Shown here in pieces: positions 1 through 7,994 of a stretch of DNA of 64,000 nt. The position numbers and the translations under genes are program-made. The DNA lies in NCBI RefSeq assembly GCF_036985595.1, contig NZ_BTPU01000020.1, positions 73,965 to 137,964 on the forward strand, given 5' to 3'. The stretch is from Vallitalea maricola. Its GTDB lineage: Bacteria > Bacillota > Clostridia > Lachnospirales > Vallitaleaceae. The notes under the pieces are model-generated. The model did not search any database. It was not told the origin of the DNA and worked only from the letters and a program-made list of their open reading frames with translations. Positions within the stretch are counted from its first letter, which is position 1, and each line of letters opens with the position of its first letter.

Positions 1-360
1 AGTATAGGAATTGAGATATGCATGAATCAAGGTATTAATATGGAAATGGCAGAAGAAAATGCACAACAGCTTATTGCTTACCTAATGGCAAAAACATCTA
101 TTACTGACATTAAGAAACATCAGGACTGGACAGGCAAGTACTGTCCAGCTGTACTCCTTAAGGAAGGAAGATGGGAACAATTTGTCCGGGGCTGTTTTTG
201 TTTGTTTGAAGAAAAGAAAAACATTAAAAAAGAACATTGGGCTAAGATATATTATCAACTGCTTATTAACAGAGGAATGGTTATTTATGAAGAACGATTT
301 GATGATCCAATTACTCGTGGAGAATTATTTGCTATATTATGTAGAATGTTAGAGTTATAA
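1..360 (+). CDS. N-acetylmuramoyl-L-alanine amidase, 3' end only (phage-type endolysin)
   Basis: The reading frame is open from base 1, so the 5' part lies outside the window. The visible 119 codons carry SIGIEIC near the start and HQDWTGKYCP further on, the typical C-terminal half of Amidase_2 (PGRP-like) zinc amidases; the His of KKHQDW would be a zinc ligand. These enzymes cut the MurNAc to L-Ala bond of peptidoglycan. The last 45 residues (RFDDPITRGELFAILCRML) resemble the SLH-like tail of phage and Clostridia endolysins. A strong terminator follows directly. It is probably a prophage or domesticated lysin gene; the missing N-terminus prevents a firmer call. Confidence 0.8.
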   Translation, partial: SIGIEICMNQGINMEMAEENAQQLIAYLMAKTSITDIKKHQDWTGKYCPAVLLKEGRWEQFVRGCFCLFEEKKNIKKEHWAKIYYQLLINRGMVIYEERFDDPITRGELFAILCRMLEL

Positions 361-364
361 CCAT

Positions 365-404
365 AAGGCACTATTTGTAATCATTACAAATAGTGCCTTT
401 TTTT
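365..404 (+). terminator. Rho-independent terminator of the amidase gene
   Basis: A perfect 17-bp stem (365-381 with 383-399) closes on a one-base loop in the DNA repeat and is followed by a T run at 398-404. It lies five bases after the amidase stop codon. Confidence 0.95.
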
Positions 405-806
405 ATTTTAATCTTAACATTTAATACCATTCAATTAAATAAATTGTTATCTTATTGTTATAATTATACATTAAAATAGAATTATAACAGCTCTGGTTAG
501 TATAATATAGTCCTAATATGAATTGGTTGTAAGTCATTCATTGAATAAGAGTGTAAAAATTTAATGCTTATCTTATCCTGGTAGACAATTATCAACAAAT
601 AATGGACAAAAAAAGGACAGATAAGAGAATAAAACAATAAAAATAAATGTTATTATTAAGAAAATAATGTATATTCTAAATAAACTACATACATTGTAAT
701 TAAAATGTTAACTAAATAACTAATTATTAAACATGTACATGGCTCATAGGGGTTAATGAAGCATTAGTTTTTACAGCTTAAAAACAATATTTAGGGAGGT
801 TGTAAT
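405..806. other. Intergenic region, about 400 bp, no gene found
   Basis: Very AT-rich DNA between the amidase terminator and the next gene. I see no ORF with a credible ribosome binding site, no long inverted repeat and no RNA gene. A promoter for the downstream gene is likely, but I could not choose one with confidence. Confidence 0.5.
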
Positions 807-1340
807 TTGAAGTATATAAAATTAATCGAGGATCTACTCAAGAATTATGAGTACAATAAGGTAAGAGTGACATTTTTAAGGAATCAAATACAACGACTAT
901 CAAGTGAAGAGGAAAATGAATATATACGGTCTAAGATGCTTAAAGGGGGATATTCAGGTAAAGTGACACGTTTTGTGATTGAAAATGGTAAGGAGGTTGC
1001 TACATTAAATAATGTAGAAGCAACTGCAGATAACTATAAAGAAAAGATTGAAGAAGAATATAAAATGGTTCTTCGTGAAATAGAACAAGAAATAAAACAA
1101 TTAAGCTATGATATAAGTATTATTGATGATTCTTTGGCATTAATAAAAGGAATAAATGAAAAATATTATATAATACTCAAGCAGAACTATGTTCATAAAT
1201 GTCCTATGGAGATTGTTGCAGAAAGCATGCATATGAGTAGAAGTAGGTGTTATGAACTTAGAAAACAAGCAGTAGAGCTAATTGTAAAAATCGTATACGG
1301 TGAACGATTGTTATTACAACAAATAGCAGAAAATAAATAG
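807..1340 (+). CDS. Phage-type transcriptional regulator, sigma-region-4-like (ArpU/RinA-like)
   Basis: 177 residues starting at TTG, chosen because AGGGAGGT lies seven bases upstream. Residues 1-115 are charged and probably coiled-coil (KEKIEEEYKMVLREIEQEIKQL region). The C-terminal part contains a helix-turn-helix of the kind found in sigma region 4 and in ArpU/RinA-type phage late regulators: a YY.I....YV stretch followed by MEIVAESMHMSRSRCYELRKQAVE. It probably activates transcription by binding DNA or RNA polymerase. Its position beside an endolysin end fits a prophage remnant. The family is inferred from pattern only. Confidence 0.55.
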   Translation: MKYIKLIEDLLKNYEYNKVRVTFLRNQIQRLSSEEENEYIRSKMLKGGYSGKVTRFVIENGKEVATLNNVEATADNYKEKIEEEYKMVLREIEQEIKQLSYDISIIDDSLALIKGINEKYYIILKQNYVHKCPMEIVAESMHMSRSRCYELRKQAVELIVKIVYGERLLLQQIAENK

Positions 1341-1361
1341 ATGGAAATTGATATACATCTT

Positions 1362-1401
1362 TTATAGCAGACAGTTGAAATAATAAAACTGTCTGCTATA
1401 A
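1362..1401. terminator. Hairpin between convergent genes
   Basis: A perfect 15-bp inverted repeat (1362-1376 with 1387-1401) with a 10-base loop lies between the + strand regulator and the - strand membrane-protein gene. There is no clear T run on either side, so termination efficiency is uncertain. Confidence 0.6.
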
Positions 1402-1414
1402 AGGAAATTACTCT

Positions 1415-1738
1415 CTACAGTTGTTTATCAAAATATTTTAATGAAAAAAATTCAATTGAATTTCTCAAACCGACGAATAATAAGCCGTAAGTTAAAGCTC
1501 TATCGAAGGTAAAGGTTATTTGAATATCCTTAAATAGTGTTACTGCTTCGCCCACAGCTAAAGATACTATCAAGATATAGTTTGAAAAATTTGCTGCATT
1601 GTTTGCTTTGTTCTGAATTAATTGCCAGCGTTCGTCTTTTCTGTATTCAATTTCCTTCTTAGCCTTCCACACATAAAGAAAAAGTGTAATGCTAAGACCA
1701 AAAATAAGAAAAAGTAATAGAATAGTTTGTTCATTCAT
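1415..1738 (-). CDS. Small two-helix membrane protein paired with an XRE regulator
   Basis: About 107 residues when started at the ATG at 1738, which has AAGGAGGG just upstream on the minus strand; the longer reading frame would run into the regulator gene. Residues 5-24 (ILLLFLIFGLSITLFLYVW) form one membrane helix and residues 50-95 contain two more hydrophobic stretches. Small membrane proteins encoded directly after a short XRE regulator are a common Bacillota arrangement of unknown function. It is translated from the same transcript as the regulator, four bases downstream of its stop. Confidence 0.65.
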   Translation of the reverse strand: MNEQTILLLFLIFGLSITLFLYVWKAKKEIEYRKDERWQLIQNKANNAANFSNYILIVSLAVGEAVTLFKDIQITFTFDRALTYGLLFVGLRNSIEFFSLKYFDKQL

Positions 1739-1742
1739 CGAT

Positions 1743-1943
1743 TTAACCCTCCTTGTGTTCAAAAACTTTATTGATTGAAACATTAAATACTTCTGCAATT
1801 TTGAAAGCTAATTCTAATGAAGGAGTATATTTATACTTCTCGATTGATATAACCGCTTGACGAGAAATACCTACCTTTTCAGCTAAATCAGCTTGTGTCC
1901 AATCACGTTCTGCTCTCAAAACCTTAATTCGATTCTGTACCAA
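1743..1943 (-). CDS. Short XRE-family HTH transcriptional regulator
   Basis: 66 residues, almost entirely one HTH_3 domain: RIKVLRAERDWTQADLAEKVG, then ISRQAVISIEKYKYTPSLELAFKIAEVFNV. It matches the short 65-70-residue XRE proteins found with small membrane proteins in Bacillota. It is the first gene of a two-gene minus-strand operon and probably represses itself through the inverted repeat that overlaps its promoter. No effector domain is present, so the signal is unknown. Confidence 0.85.
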   Translation of the reverse strand: MVQNRIKVLRAERDWTQADLAEKVGISRQAVISIEKYKYTPSLELAFKIAEVFNVSINKVFEHKEG

Positions 1944-1987
1944 GGTAATACCTCCTTAACAAAATGTAACTTGTTATTTACATTTAT

Positions 1988-2016
1988 AATGTAACATAAT
2001 GATTACATTTTGTCAA
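1988..2016 (-). promoter_or_regulatory. Promoter and likely operator of the XRE gene
   Basis: On the minus strand a TTGACA -35 (2016-2011) is followed after 17 bases by TACATT (1993-1988). An inverted repeat, AATGTAA at 1988-1994 and TTACATT at 2003-2009, covers the -10 side, and further TGTAAC copies lie just downstream. Autoregulation by the XRE protein is inferred. Confidence 0.6.
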
Positions 2017-2094
2017 TACATGTTAACTTAGTTATTGCTCAAAATATATTTTTTGTCTTGTGGTTAATACATACGTCTGAGTTAAATATGATTA

Positions 2095-3000
2095 CTATTT
2101 TTTTAATATATGTAATTTTCTATAATCAGTTGGTGACATATTCATACGTTCATTAAATACCTTTGAAAAATAACTGGAACTGTTGAAACCAGTCATTTCA
2201 GCAATTTGAGTCATAGAGTAATTTGTCGTTAGTAGTAGTGAAAGGCTAACCGATATACGATATTTCATAAGATATTTTACTGGTGGTGTATGGATGATAT
2301 TTTGAAAACATCTGGAACATTCTCTGGTACTGATACTAGCGAAATCAGCGATGTCTTTGATAGATAATGGTTCTGAATAATTATCATGAATAAACTGCAT
2401 CATGCACTGAGTACGACTTTCCTGTAATGGGTTAATAGGCACGCTCTTTAAATTTTTGTACATTATATCATTTAGAATGAACCGCCAAATACGCGAAAGA
2501 TTTTCACATATAATCAGCTCTTTACAAAAAAGTTCTTTATTAAAAGCAGAATAAATCTCTTTAATGGCTAAAATTATCTCATTTTTCCATGTGGAAGTAT
2601 TGGAAAAAGTATAGGTTGCTAACTCTGTATTGTCAAAAATAAGTGTAGTCATTTGATGATAAAGTGAGGTTGCTTTACCACCAGTAAAAATAGATGGCGA
2701 AAAAAGAATTGTGATTAATTCACAGCCTTCACCCTCTGCTACTTCCATTGAATGCAAAATATTTGAATTAACAAAAGCTCCTTCGTTTTCATGGATGATA
2801 TACTCCTGACTACCCAAAAGCATTCGTAGACAGCCTTTAGTAACCACAAAAATTTCTATTTCTTTATGCCAATGCCATGGTACACTACCTAGTGCATATT
2901 TTGCTATATCAGCAAAGAAAATTGCACAAGGGAAGTCTTCGGCAACATATTCTAATATTTCCATACCTTTTTCGTTAATAGGAATAATATCTCTCTGCAT
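2095..3000 (-). CDS. AraC-family transcriptional regulator with cupin sensor domain
   Basis: 301 residues when started at the ATG at 3000 (GAGGT upstream); the longer frame would begin inside the divergent promoter region. Residues 20-110 form a cupin domain (PWHWHKEIEIFVVTKGCLRMLLGSQEY), the usual sugar or small-ligand pocket. The C-terminal 100 residues hold two HTH motifs ending in IAEMTGFNSSSYFSKVFNERMNMSPTDYRK, the AraC signature. It is transcribed away from the YczE-type membrane protein gene and probably controls it. The ligand cannot be told from sequence. Confidence 0.85.
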   Translation of the reverse strand: MQRDIIPINEKGMEILEYVAEDFPCAIFFADIAKYALGSVPWHWHKEIEIFVVTKGCLRMLLGSQEYIIHENEGAFVNSNILHSMEVAEGEGCELITILFSPSIFTGGKATSLYHQMTTLIFDNTELATYTFSNTSTWKNEIILAIKEIYSAFNKELFCKELIICENLSRIWRFILNDIMYKNLKSVPINPLQESRTQCMMQFIHDNYSEPLSIKDIADFASISTRECSRCFQNIIHTPPVKYLMKYRISVSLSLLLTTNYSMTQIAEMTGFNSSSYFSKVFNERMNMSPTDYRKLHILKK

Positions 3001-3078
3001 AGTTATATACCTCGGTTGTCTTAAATTTACAAAATATAGTCTTAAATATAATATAATATAATGCTTTTTGGCTATATA

Positions 3079-3117
3079 ATTATAACATAGCAAATTAGTA
3101 TCAACTATAGTTATAAT
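3079..3117. promoter_or_regulatory. Divergent regulatory region with inverted repeat
   Basis: ATTATAACATAG (3079-3090) and CTATAGTTATAAT (3105-3117) form an imperfect inverted repeat between the divergent AraC and membrane-protein genes. The right arm includes a TATAAT. It is a plausible AraC binding site; no footprint can be inferred. Confidence 0.4.
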
Positions 3118-3159
3118 GAATGATACTGATAAAAGATAATAAGAAAGGATTAATTTATT

Positions 3160-3837
3160 GTGATAAAAGATGTTTTCGGTAAAAGGTTAGGTATGGTTAT
3201 ATCGGGGATCATAGGGACTGCTATAGGATGTGGATTATTAAAATTCGCAGATTTAGGAATTGATCCTTTTAATGCACTAGTAACTGGAATGGCAAATCTA
3301 AGTCATATGCAGTATGGTATGATATGTATGATAGTGACAGGTGTATTTATGGTTGTTACATTGATTTTTGATAAATACTACATAGGTATTGCAACCATTT
3401 TCAGTCTTTTTTTATTCGGATATATGGTTGAGTATACATTGGTACTATTAAATATAATTTTGCCAAATACAAGTATGCTTATCCGAGTCATCACATTGAT
3501 GTTGGGATTAATAATTATCAGCGCATCATCTTCTCTATATTTTACTGCCAATATGGGTGTTTCAACATATGATGCAATGTCTTTGATTGCAGCAGATAAA
3601 TCACCGATTCCATTTCGTATATGCAGGATTATTTCAGATGTTATTTGCGTAATTATAGGATTCGTTTTTAATGCCACCATTGGGATTGGAACTATTATCA
3701 CTGCATTTTTCCTTGGTCCTGCAATTGACTTCTTTAACAAAAGTCTAGCCAAACCGTTACTCTATGGGAAGTGTAGTTGTGAAACAACAAACCATTTGAA
3801 TAAAGATATGAAACAGAACAGGAGGAGGATTATATGA
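3160..3837 (+). CDS. YczE/YitT-type membrane protein
   Basis: 225 residues with a GTG start and AAAGGA ten bases upstream. Five to six membrane helices are visible, with the GLGIDPFNALVTG-like and GVSTYDAMSLI motifs typical of the YczE family. In Bacillus subtilis YczE is needed for surfactin production by an unknown route; the family's transport or accessory role is unsettled. The C-terminal 25 residues are hydrophilic. The stop overlaps the ATG of the following pseudogene (ATGA). Regulation by the divergent AraC protein is likely. Confidence 0.75.
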   Translation: MIKDVFGKRLGMVISGIIGTAIGCGLLKFADLGIDPFNALVTGMANLSHMQYGMICMIVTGVFMVVTLIFDKYYIGIATIFSLFLFGYMVEYTLVLLNIILPNTSMLIRVITLMLGLIIISASSSLYFTANMGVSTYDAMSLIAADKSPIPFRICRIISDVICVIIGFVFNATIGIGTIITAFFLGPAIDFFNKSLAKPLLYGKCSCETTNHLNKDMKQNRRRII

Positions 3838-4381
3838 AAACAGAAGGTATTATGCAGAGGTTTCATTTTCATTTTTTTTAAAGAACCAACTAAGTAAAGA
3901 AGAAATCAACCAACTAGCAGAAGAAAAAGAAGTTGTCTACAGACAATTATGCCTTTCAGATAAGCAACATTATCGATTGGCTGATGGTTTAGTTGAGTTT
4001 TTGGATTATTTAAAAAGGCAACAGATACCTTTTACTATTGCGACTGCCTCTGGTCTAAATAATCTTAAATTCTTCTTCGAAAATTTAGATTTGGGAAAAT
4101 GGTTTAACATAGAACAAGTAGTTTATGACAACGGACTTATTCCAAGTAAACCTGAACCTGATATATATATATAAGCGTCTCAAAATATAGGTGTTTTGCC
4201 TGGTAATTGCATTGTATTTGAAGATGCTATGTCAGGTATTGAAGCTGCCCATAGAGCAGGAGTAAGTAACATTATAGGAGTTGCTTCTACATTATCCAAG
4301 GAACAGCTCCAGCAAATACCTGATATTTCTATGGTAATAGAAGATTACAAAGATGTAAAAAACTTGATTAATCTTATATAA
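3834..4381 (+). pseudogene. Decayed HAD-superfamily hydrolase (beta-phosphoglucomutase-like)
   Basis: An ATG overlapping the previous stop opens a frame that ends after 15 codons. A second frame from about 3851 to 4381 reads as the cap and core of a HAD phosphatase: FTIATASGLNNLKFFFENL, then SKPEPDIYI, a TAA at 4172, and in the same frame GVLPGNCIVFEDAMSGIEAAHRAG. KPEPD and VFEDAMSGIEAA are HAD motifs III and IV. The DxDGV nucleophile motif is missing, a frameshift lies near 3850-3880, and an in-frame stop splits the rest. The gene is dead unless the sequence contains several errors. Confidence 0.85.
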
Positions 4382-4435
4382 TAGATTACCTATTAGCACA
4401 TGAATCAAACATATAAACTATAGTAAAAATTTTAC

Positions 4436-4463
4436 TTGACTATTTTCAGAATAGGAGTATAAT
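4436..4463 (+). promoter_or_regulatory. Sigma-A promoter of the carrier-protein/ATP-grasp operon
   Basis: TTGACT (4436-4441), a 16-base spacer and TATAAT (4458-4463). It lies after the HAD pseudogene and is the only good promoter before the operon that runs to the terminator at 7995. The 4382-4704 stretch otherwise holds only a possible micro-ORF (4500-4565) and a weak hairpin (4617-4631) followed by five Ts. Confidence 0.7.
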
Positions 4464-4499
4464 TAAACCAAAATTATTAACAAGTATTAAAAGAAGGAG

Positions 4500-4565
4500 T
4501 TGATTTTATCGAAAAACGCGAACAATATAATAGGACTATTTAGAGCATTACCACTATTTAGCTAA
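4500..4565 (+). CDS. Possible 21-codon leader micro-ORF
   Basis: A TTG-started frame directly downstream of the operon promoter reads NANNIIGLFRALPLFS at its C-terminus. AGAAGGAG precedes it, but the start codon abuts the Shine-Dalgarno core with no spacing, which argues against efficient initiation. A weak hairpin with a short T run lies 50 bases later, so a leader-peptide role is conceivable. It may equally be chance. Confidence 0.2.
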   Translation: MILSKNANNIIGLFRALPLFS

Positions 4566-4704
4566 TTGTTTAGCGCTTGAATATTTTGATGATACATTGT
4601 GTTGTTGAGTTTGAGTTCACCATAGGGGTGATGCTTTTTGTATGCATAAATTTATAATGTAACTAGGAGATATGGAACAAAGAATATTAAAAGGAGATAA
4701 AGTG

Positions 4705-4926
4705 ATGATACATACGATTAAGAAAATATTAGGTGAATTTTCAGGGATGGATTATAAACTTGTTACAAATGATATGAATTTAAAAGATGATTTGTATCTT
4801 GATGATAGTGATTTAGATGATGTACTTAATGAGATTGAAGATCTCTTTGGATTTGAGTTTAATGAAAGGGACACAGAATTGATTTATGTTAGTGATTTAA
4901 TTGCATTTGTTAAAACTGCAATATAA
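4705..4926 (+). CDS. Acyl-carrier-protein-like protein
   Basis: 73 residues from the ATG at 4705 (AAGGAG eight bases upstream; the ATG at 4672 is less well placed). Very acidic, with the four-helix ACP pattern: DMNLKDDLYLDDSDLDDVLNEIEDLFGFEF, then YVSDLIAFVK. Ser35, in DDSD, sits where carrier proteins have the phosphopantetheine serine (usually DSL). It is the first solid gene of the operon with a second ACP-like protein, a small charged protein and two ATP-grasp ligases. I infer it is a carrier charged by an ATP-grasp enzyme, as BtrI is loaded by BtrJ in butirosin synthesis. Cargo unknown. Confidence 0.7.
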   Translation: MIHTIKKILGEFSGMDYKLVTNDMNLKDDLYLDDSDLDDVLNEIEDLFGFEFNERDTELIYVSDLIAFVKTAI

Positions 4927-5030
4927 TCATTTAAATTAGGTTTTGGTAAAAATTCTAGGATTATAGTGACGTGGTTAAAATGATGTTTATTGATGGTCAT
5001 GGTGTAATCAAAAGATAAGAGGTGTTATGT

Positions 5031-5258
5031 ATGGTGTTAGCTTATGTACAGAAAACAATAGCTGAAATAATTGGTGTAGAAAAGCCAAAAGAGATTGGTT
5101 TGGAATTTTCATTTGTTGAGGATAAGAGGATGAATGAAGATGAATTTTTTTCTATGCTAGAGGATCTTGAAGAAGAGATGCAGATAGATTTAGTTGATTA
5201 TGCATGGAAGTTTGAGACTGTAAAACAACTGGTTGATTATATTAATAGACATAAATAG
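5031..5258 (+). CDS. Degenerate ACP-like protein lacking the carrier serine
   Basis: 75 residues from the ATG at 5031 (AGAGG upstream; a GTG at 5022 overlaps the ribosome binding site). The C-terminal half aligns by eye with the preceding ACP: NEDEFFSMLEDLEEEMQIDL, then FETVKQLVDYINRHK. At the position of the carrier serine it has Asp37, so it should not take a phosphopantetheine arm. It could be a scaffold or regulatory partner of the first ACP, or a divergent duplicate. Function is inferred only from fold pattern and neighbourhood. Confidence 0.55.
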   Translation: MVLAYVQKTIAEIIGVEKPKEIGLEFSFVEDKRMNEDEFFSMLEDLEEEMQIDLVDYAWKFETVKQLVDYINRHK

Positions 5259-5336
5259 AGTTAATCTCTGCATATATCTTGAAAACAATATGAAAATGAA
5301 ATAATAAGTTAAATCTAAAAGGAGATTAAATTAACA

Positions 5337-5534
5337 ATGGAAAAAGAAAGGGAATTAAACTTTGATGAAATGATGATCATGAAAGAGAAAAGGCGTACTT
5401 CAAGATCAAAAGGTAAACGTACTTACGAAAAAACAAAGATTAGAAATAGTAGACAAAAGCAAAGAAACGTAAAAAACATTAACTATGATTTATCCTATAA
5501 TGAAGATTATTATAATGAATTCGAAGAATATTAA
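5337..5534 (+). CDS. Small charged protein, possible ligase substrate
   Basis: 65 residues, AAAGGAG ten bases before the ATG. Three zones are visible: an acidic/Met N-terminus (residues 1-17), a Lys/Arg-rich middle (18-46, EKRRTSRSKGKRTYEK) and an acidic, Tyr-rich tail (49-65) ending NEDYYNEFEEY. No known domain is recognised. It lies 9 bp upstream of a RimK-like ligase; RimK enzymes extend the acidic C-termini of proteins such as ribosomal S6, and LysX/ArgX act on the C-terminal Glu of LysW. The tail therefore suggests a substrate, but this is inference. Confidence 0.6.
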   Translation: MEKERELNFDEMMIMKEKRRTSRSKGKRTYEKTKIRNSRQKQRNVKNINYDLSYNEDYYNEFEEY

Positions 5535-5543
5535 GAGGTAGAA

Positions 5544-6491
5544 ATGAAAGGTATATTACTTTATAAAGTAAAAGAAAGTGAGCTAAATATCACTCATTAT
5601 GAAACAAGAAGGTTTTTGGAAGAAGCTGCAAACTTATGTATAGACCTAGATGTAATGAGTCCGGATCAATTTGAGTTATTTGTGAATAAAGAAGATGAAT
5701 GTAGTATTTATGTAGATGGAGAACCTTTGGATTTACCTGATTTTGTTATTCCTAGGATGGGTTCAGGAACTACTTATTTTGCTTTAGCATTAATAAGACA
5801 GTTTGAAAGGCTGAATATACCATGTATTAATTCAAGTGTAGGTATAGAGACTGTTAAGGATAAGTTGTTTTCTCAACAAATCCTTGCTCAAAAGAAATTG
5901 CCTGTACCAAAAACAATGCTAATGAAATTTCCTGTAGATGTTGACTTTGTAACCAAGCAGTTTGAATATCCCCTCGTAGTAAAAACCTTATCTGGGTCAC
6001 TAGGCAAAGGTGTGTTTTTGATGGAGAATCGAAAACAGCTTGAAGATTTATCTAGAATGATTGAGATTGCTAATCCAAATATGAATATTATCATTCAGGA
6101 AATGATAAAAGATAGCAAAGGGAAGGATTTAAGAGTATTCGTTGTTGGAGGACGTGTTGTAGGTTGTATGCTGAGAAAAGCTAAAAAAAATGACTTTAGA
6201 GCTAATTATTCAGCAGGTGGAACGGTTGAAAGCTATCCTTTATCACCGATTATTGAACGGATTGCTCTTGAAGCTTCAAAAATACTAGGTTTAGATATTG
6301 CTGGAGTTGATTTATTATTTGACGGAGAGAGTTTTAAAATATGTGAAGTGAATTCTTCTCCAATGTTTAAAGGCTTAGAGTCATGTACAGATGTAAATAT
6401 CCCAAAAGTTATCTTTAAATATGCATACGATGAGCTGTATTTAACAGACCATGTTATATCAAAAAAATTAGAGGTTGTGGAGAAAATGTGA
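5544..6491 (+). CDS. RimK-like ATP-grasp ligase
   Basis: 315 residues. An N-terminal preATP-grasp region (DFVIPRMGSGTTYFALALIRQFE, PCINSSVGIETVKDKLFSQQIL) is followed by the ATP-grasp lid and core: VVKTLSGSLGKGVFL (145-159), QEMIKDSKGKDLRVFVV (185-201), RANYSAGG (219-226) and the metal-binding EVNSSPMFKGLE (268-279). The order and motifs match RimK/LysX/MptN amino-acid ligases, which make amide bonds using acyl-phosphate intermediates. Length is near the RimK norm of 290-320. It sits between the 65-residue protein and a second ATP-grasp enzyme, and is co-transcribed with two ACP-like proteins. Substrate unknown: the candidates are the ACP thiol, the small protein tail or a free peptide. Confidence 0.85.
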   Translation: MKGILLYKVKESELNITHYETRRFLEEAANLCIDLDVMSPDQFELFVNKEDECSIYVDGEPLDLPDFVIPRMGSGTTYFALALIRQFERLNIPCINSSVGIETVKDKLFSQQILAQKKLPVPKTMLMKFPVDVDFVTKQFEYPLVVKTLSGSLGKGVFLMENRKQLEDLSRMIEIANPNMNIIIQEMIKDSKGKDLRVFVVGGRVVGCMLRKAKKNDFRANYSAGGTVESYPLSPIIERIALEASKILGLDIAGVDLLFDGESFKICEVNSSPMFKGLESCTDVNIPKVIFKYAYDELYLTDHVISKKLEVVEKM

Positions 6492-6535
6492 CCATAAGGT
6501 TTGATGATTGTAGGTAATATTATGAAGGAGCCAAT

Positions 6536-7981
6536 ATGATTATAGAATTTGGAAAACCAGCAGTAAAGATTTTAGACAATACATTTAGTAGCGAACAACA
6601 TTATTATAACAAGGTATTACATGCCCAAATGCATGAATTGGTTAAATTTTTCTTTAACATGGATAGAGAAAGAGTTGCTGAAAGATTTTGTCATTTGAAT
6701 CCAAGTGTAGATAAAGAAAAGTTATTACTTTGGTTAAAATATAAGCCTAAGTATATGCAATGGTCAGGTACAGATTTGTTTAATGTAACGACAGAAAAAG
6801 GAGTAAAAAGGATGGTTGTACTTGAAACGAATTCATCACCATCTGGACAAAAGTCGATGCCCCTATTGAATGAAAATGAAGAGATGGGAGGCTACAAACG
6901 ATTAATAGAACAATCTTTTTTACCTTTTGTTAGGTCTAGGCGCACGATACCTGGTGCTTTTGCGGTTGTATATGATAAGAATGAGATGGAAGCATCAGGT
7001 TATGCCATCACACTCGCCAATTTAGTCAATGAAGATGTTTATTTAGTACCATTTTTTAATAATGATCCAAACCCTAGTGTACGTTTCGAAAATGAGATTA
7101 TGCAAGTTAGGGATGAATTAGGAGAATGGCATGATATAAAAGCAGCTTATCGTTATGTAACACAAAAACCATGGAATCGAATACCGGTAAAGACAAAAAC
7201 ATTAATTTATAATCCAATAATAGCATGCCTTGCTGGTGGACGTAACAAGAGAATGGCTTCGAAAGCTTATGAGCTTTTCAATTCAGAGCTGAAAGATGCT
7301 AATTTAAAAATAAGAAAACCTGAAACAATTAATGATGTAAAATTTAATGAAATTCCCCTATGGGTTGATAGATTTAATGGACATGCGGTTATTAAAAATC
7401 CATACTCTAATGCGGGACAAGGCGTGTATACAATTACTTCTGAAAGAGAACTGAAAAAGTTTATGGATGAAAGACATGACTATGATGATTTTATTGTACA
7501 AATGTTGATTGGTAATTATCATTGGTCAACCAATTCAACTGAAGGGAAGTATTATCATGTAGGGATGGTGCCTAATAAAAAAAATAATATTTATGTTGCT
7601 GACTTAAGATTTATGATTGCATCAACTGAAGACGGATTTGTACCAGTAGCTATGTATGCTAGAAGAGCAGAGAAGCCACTTACGCAGAATCTAATGTCTT
7701 CAGAAGATTCGTGGGAAATGTTAGGAACGAATCTATCAGTAAAGACTGCTGATGGATGGGATAGTGAAACAAGAAGATTAAAACTAATGGACACGAAGGA
7801 TTTCAACCAGTTAGGTTTATCATTAGATAGTTTGGTGGAAGGTTTTATTCAATCCGTTTTATCAACAATTGCTATTGATAGAATGGCAGATCAATTAGTT
7901 GGAACCAAAAAAACAATGAAAAGAAAGCTATTTTCTGCAATAAATGGTGATCCAATACTTCTTAAAGAAATAATGAAATAA
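6536..7981 (+). CDS. ATP-grasp-fold ligase, large family member of unknown substrate
   Basis: 481 residues, GAAGGAG upstream of the ATG. N-terminal part: VVLETNSSPSGQKSMP (94-109). Central part: NPIIACLAGGRNKRMASKAYELFN (226-249) and a glycine-rich ATP-grasp lid, GHAVIKNPYSNAGQGVYTI (282-300). Then FIVQMLIGNYHW (319-330) and YVADLRFMIA (353-362), acting as the core strands with likely metal ligands. It differs clearly from the preceding RimK-like protein, so the operon has two unlike ligases. The family seems widely conserved but I know no assigned reaction. Last gene of the operon, ending 14 bp before a terminator. Confidence 0.65.
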   Translation: MIIEFGKPAVKILDNTFSSEQHYYNKVLHAQMHELVKFFFNMDRERVAERFCHLNPSVDKEKLLLWLKYKPKYMQWSGTDLFNVTTEKGVKRMVVLETNSSPSGQKSMPLLNENEEMGGYKRLIEQSFLPFVRSRRTIPGAFAVVYDKNEMEASGYAITLANLVNEDVYLVPFFNNDPNPSVRFENEIMQVRDELGEWHDIKAAYRYVTQKPWNRIPVKTKTLIYNPIIACLAGGRNKRMASKAYELFNSELKDANLKIRKPETINDVKFNEIPLWVDRFNGHAVIKNPYSNAGQGVYTITSERELKKFMDERHDYDDFIVQMLIGNYHWSTNSTEGKYYHVGMVPNKKNNIYVADLRFMIASTEDGFVPVAMYARRAEKPLTQNLMSSEDSWEMLGTNLSVKTADGWDSETRRLKLMDTKDFNQLGLSLDSLVEGFIQSVLSTIAIDRMADQLVGTKKTMKRKLFSAINGDPILLKEIMK

Positions 7982-7994
7982 GTTTTAAATAGGG

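Noticed and set aside
1415..1943. Toxin-antitoxin pair (XRE plus small membrane protein)
   Set aside because: The membrane protein is longer and less toxin-like than type I or II toxins, and such XRE/membrane pairs are common as regulators. No evidence of toxicity.
3378..3752. Minus-strand ORF in the YczE gene
   Set aside because: Shadow of a clear membrane-protein gene, without a ribosome site.
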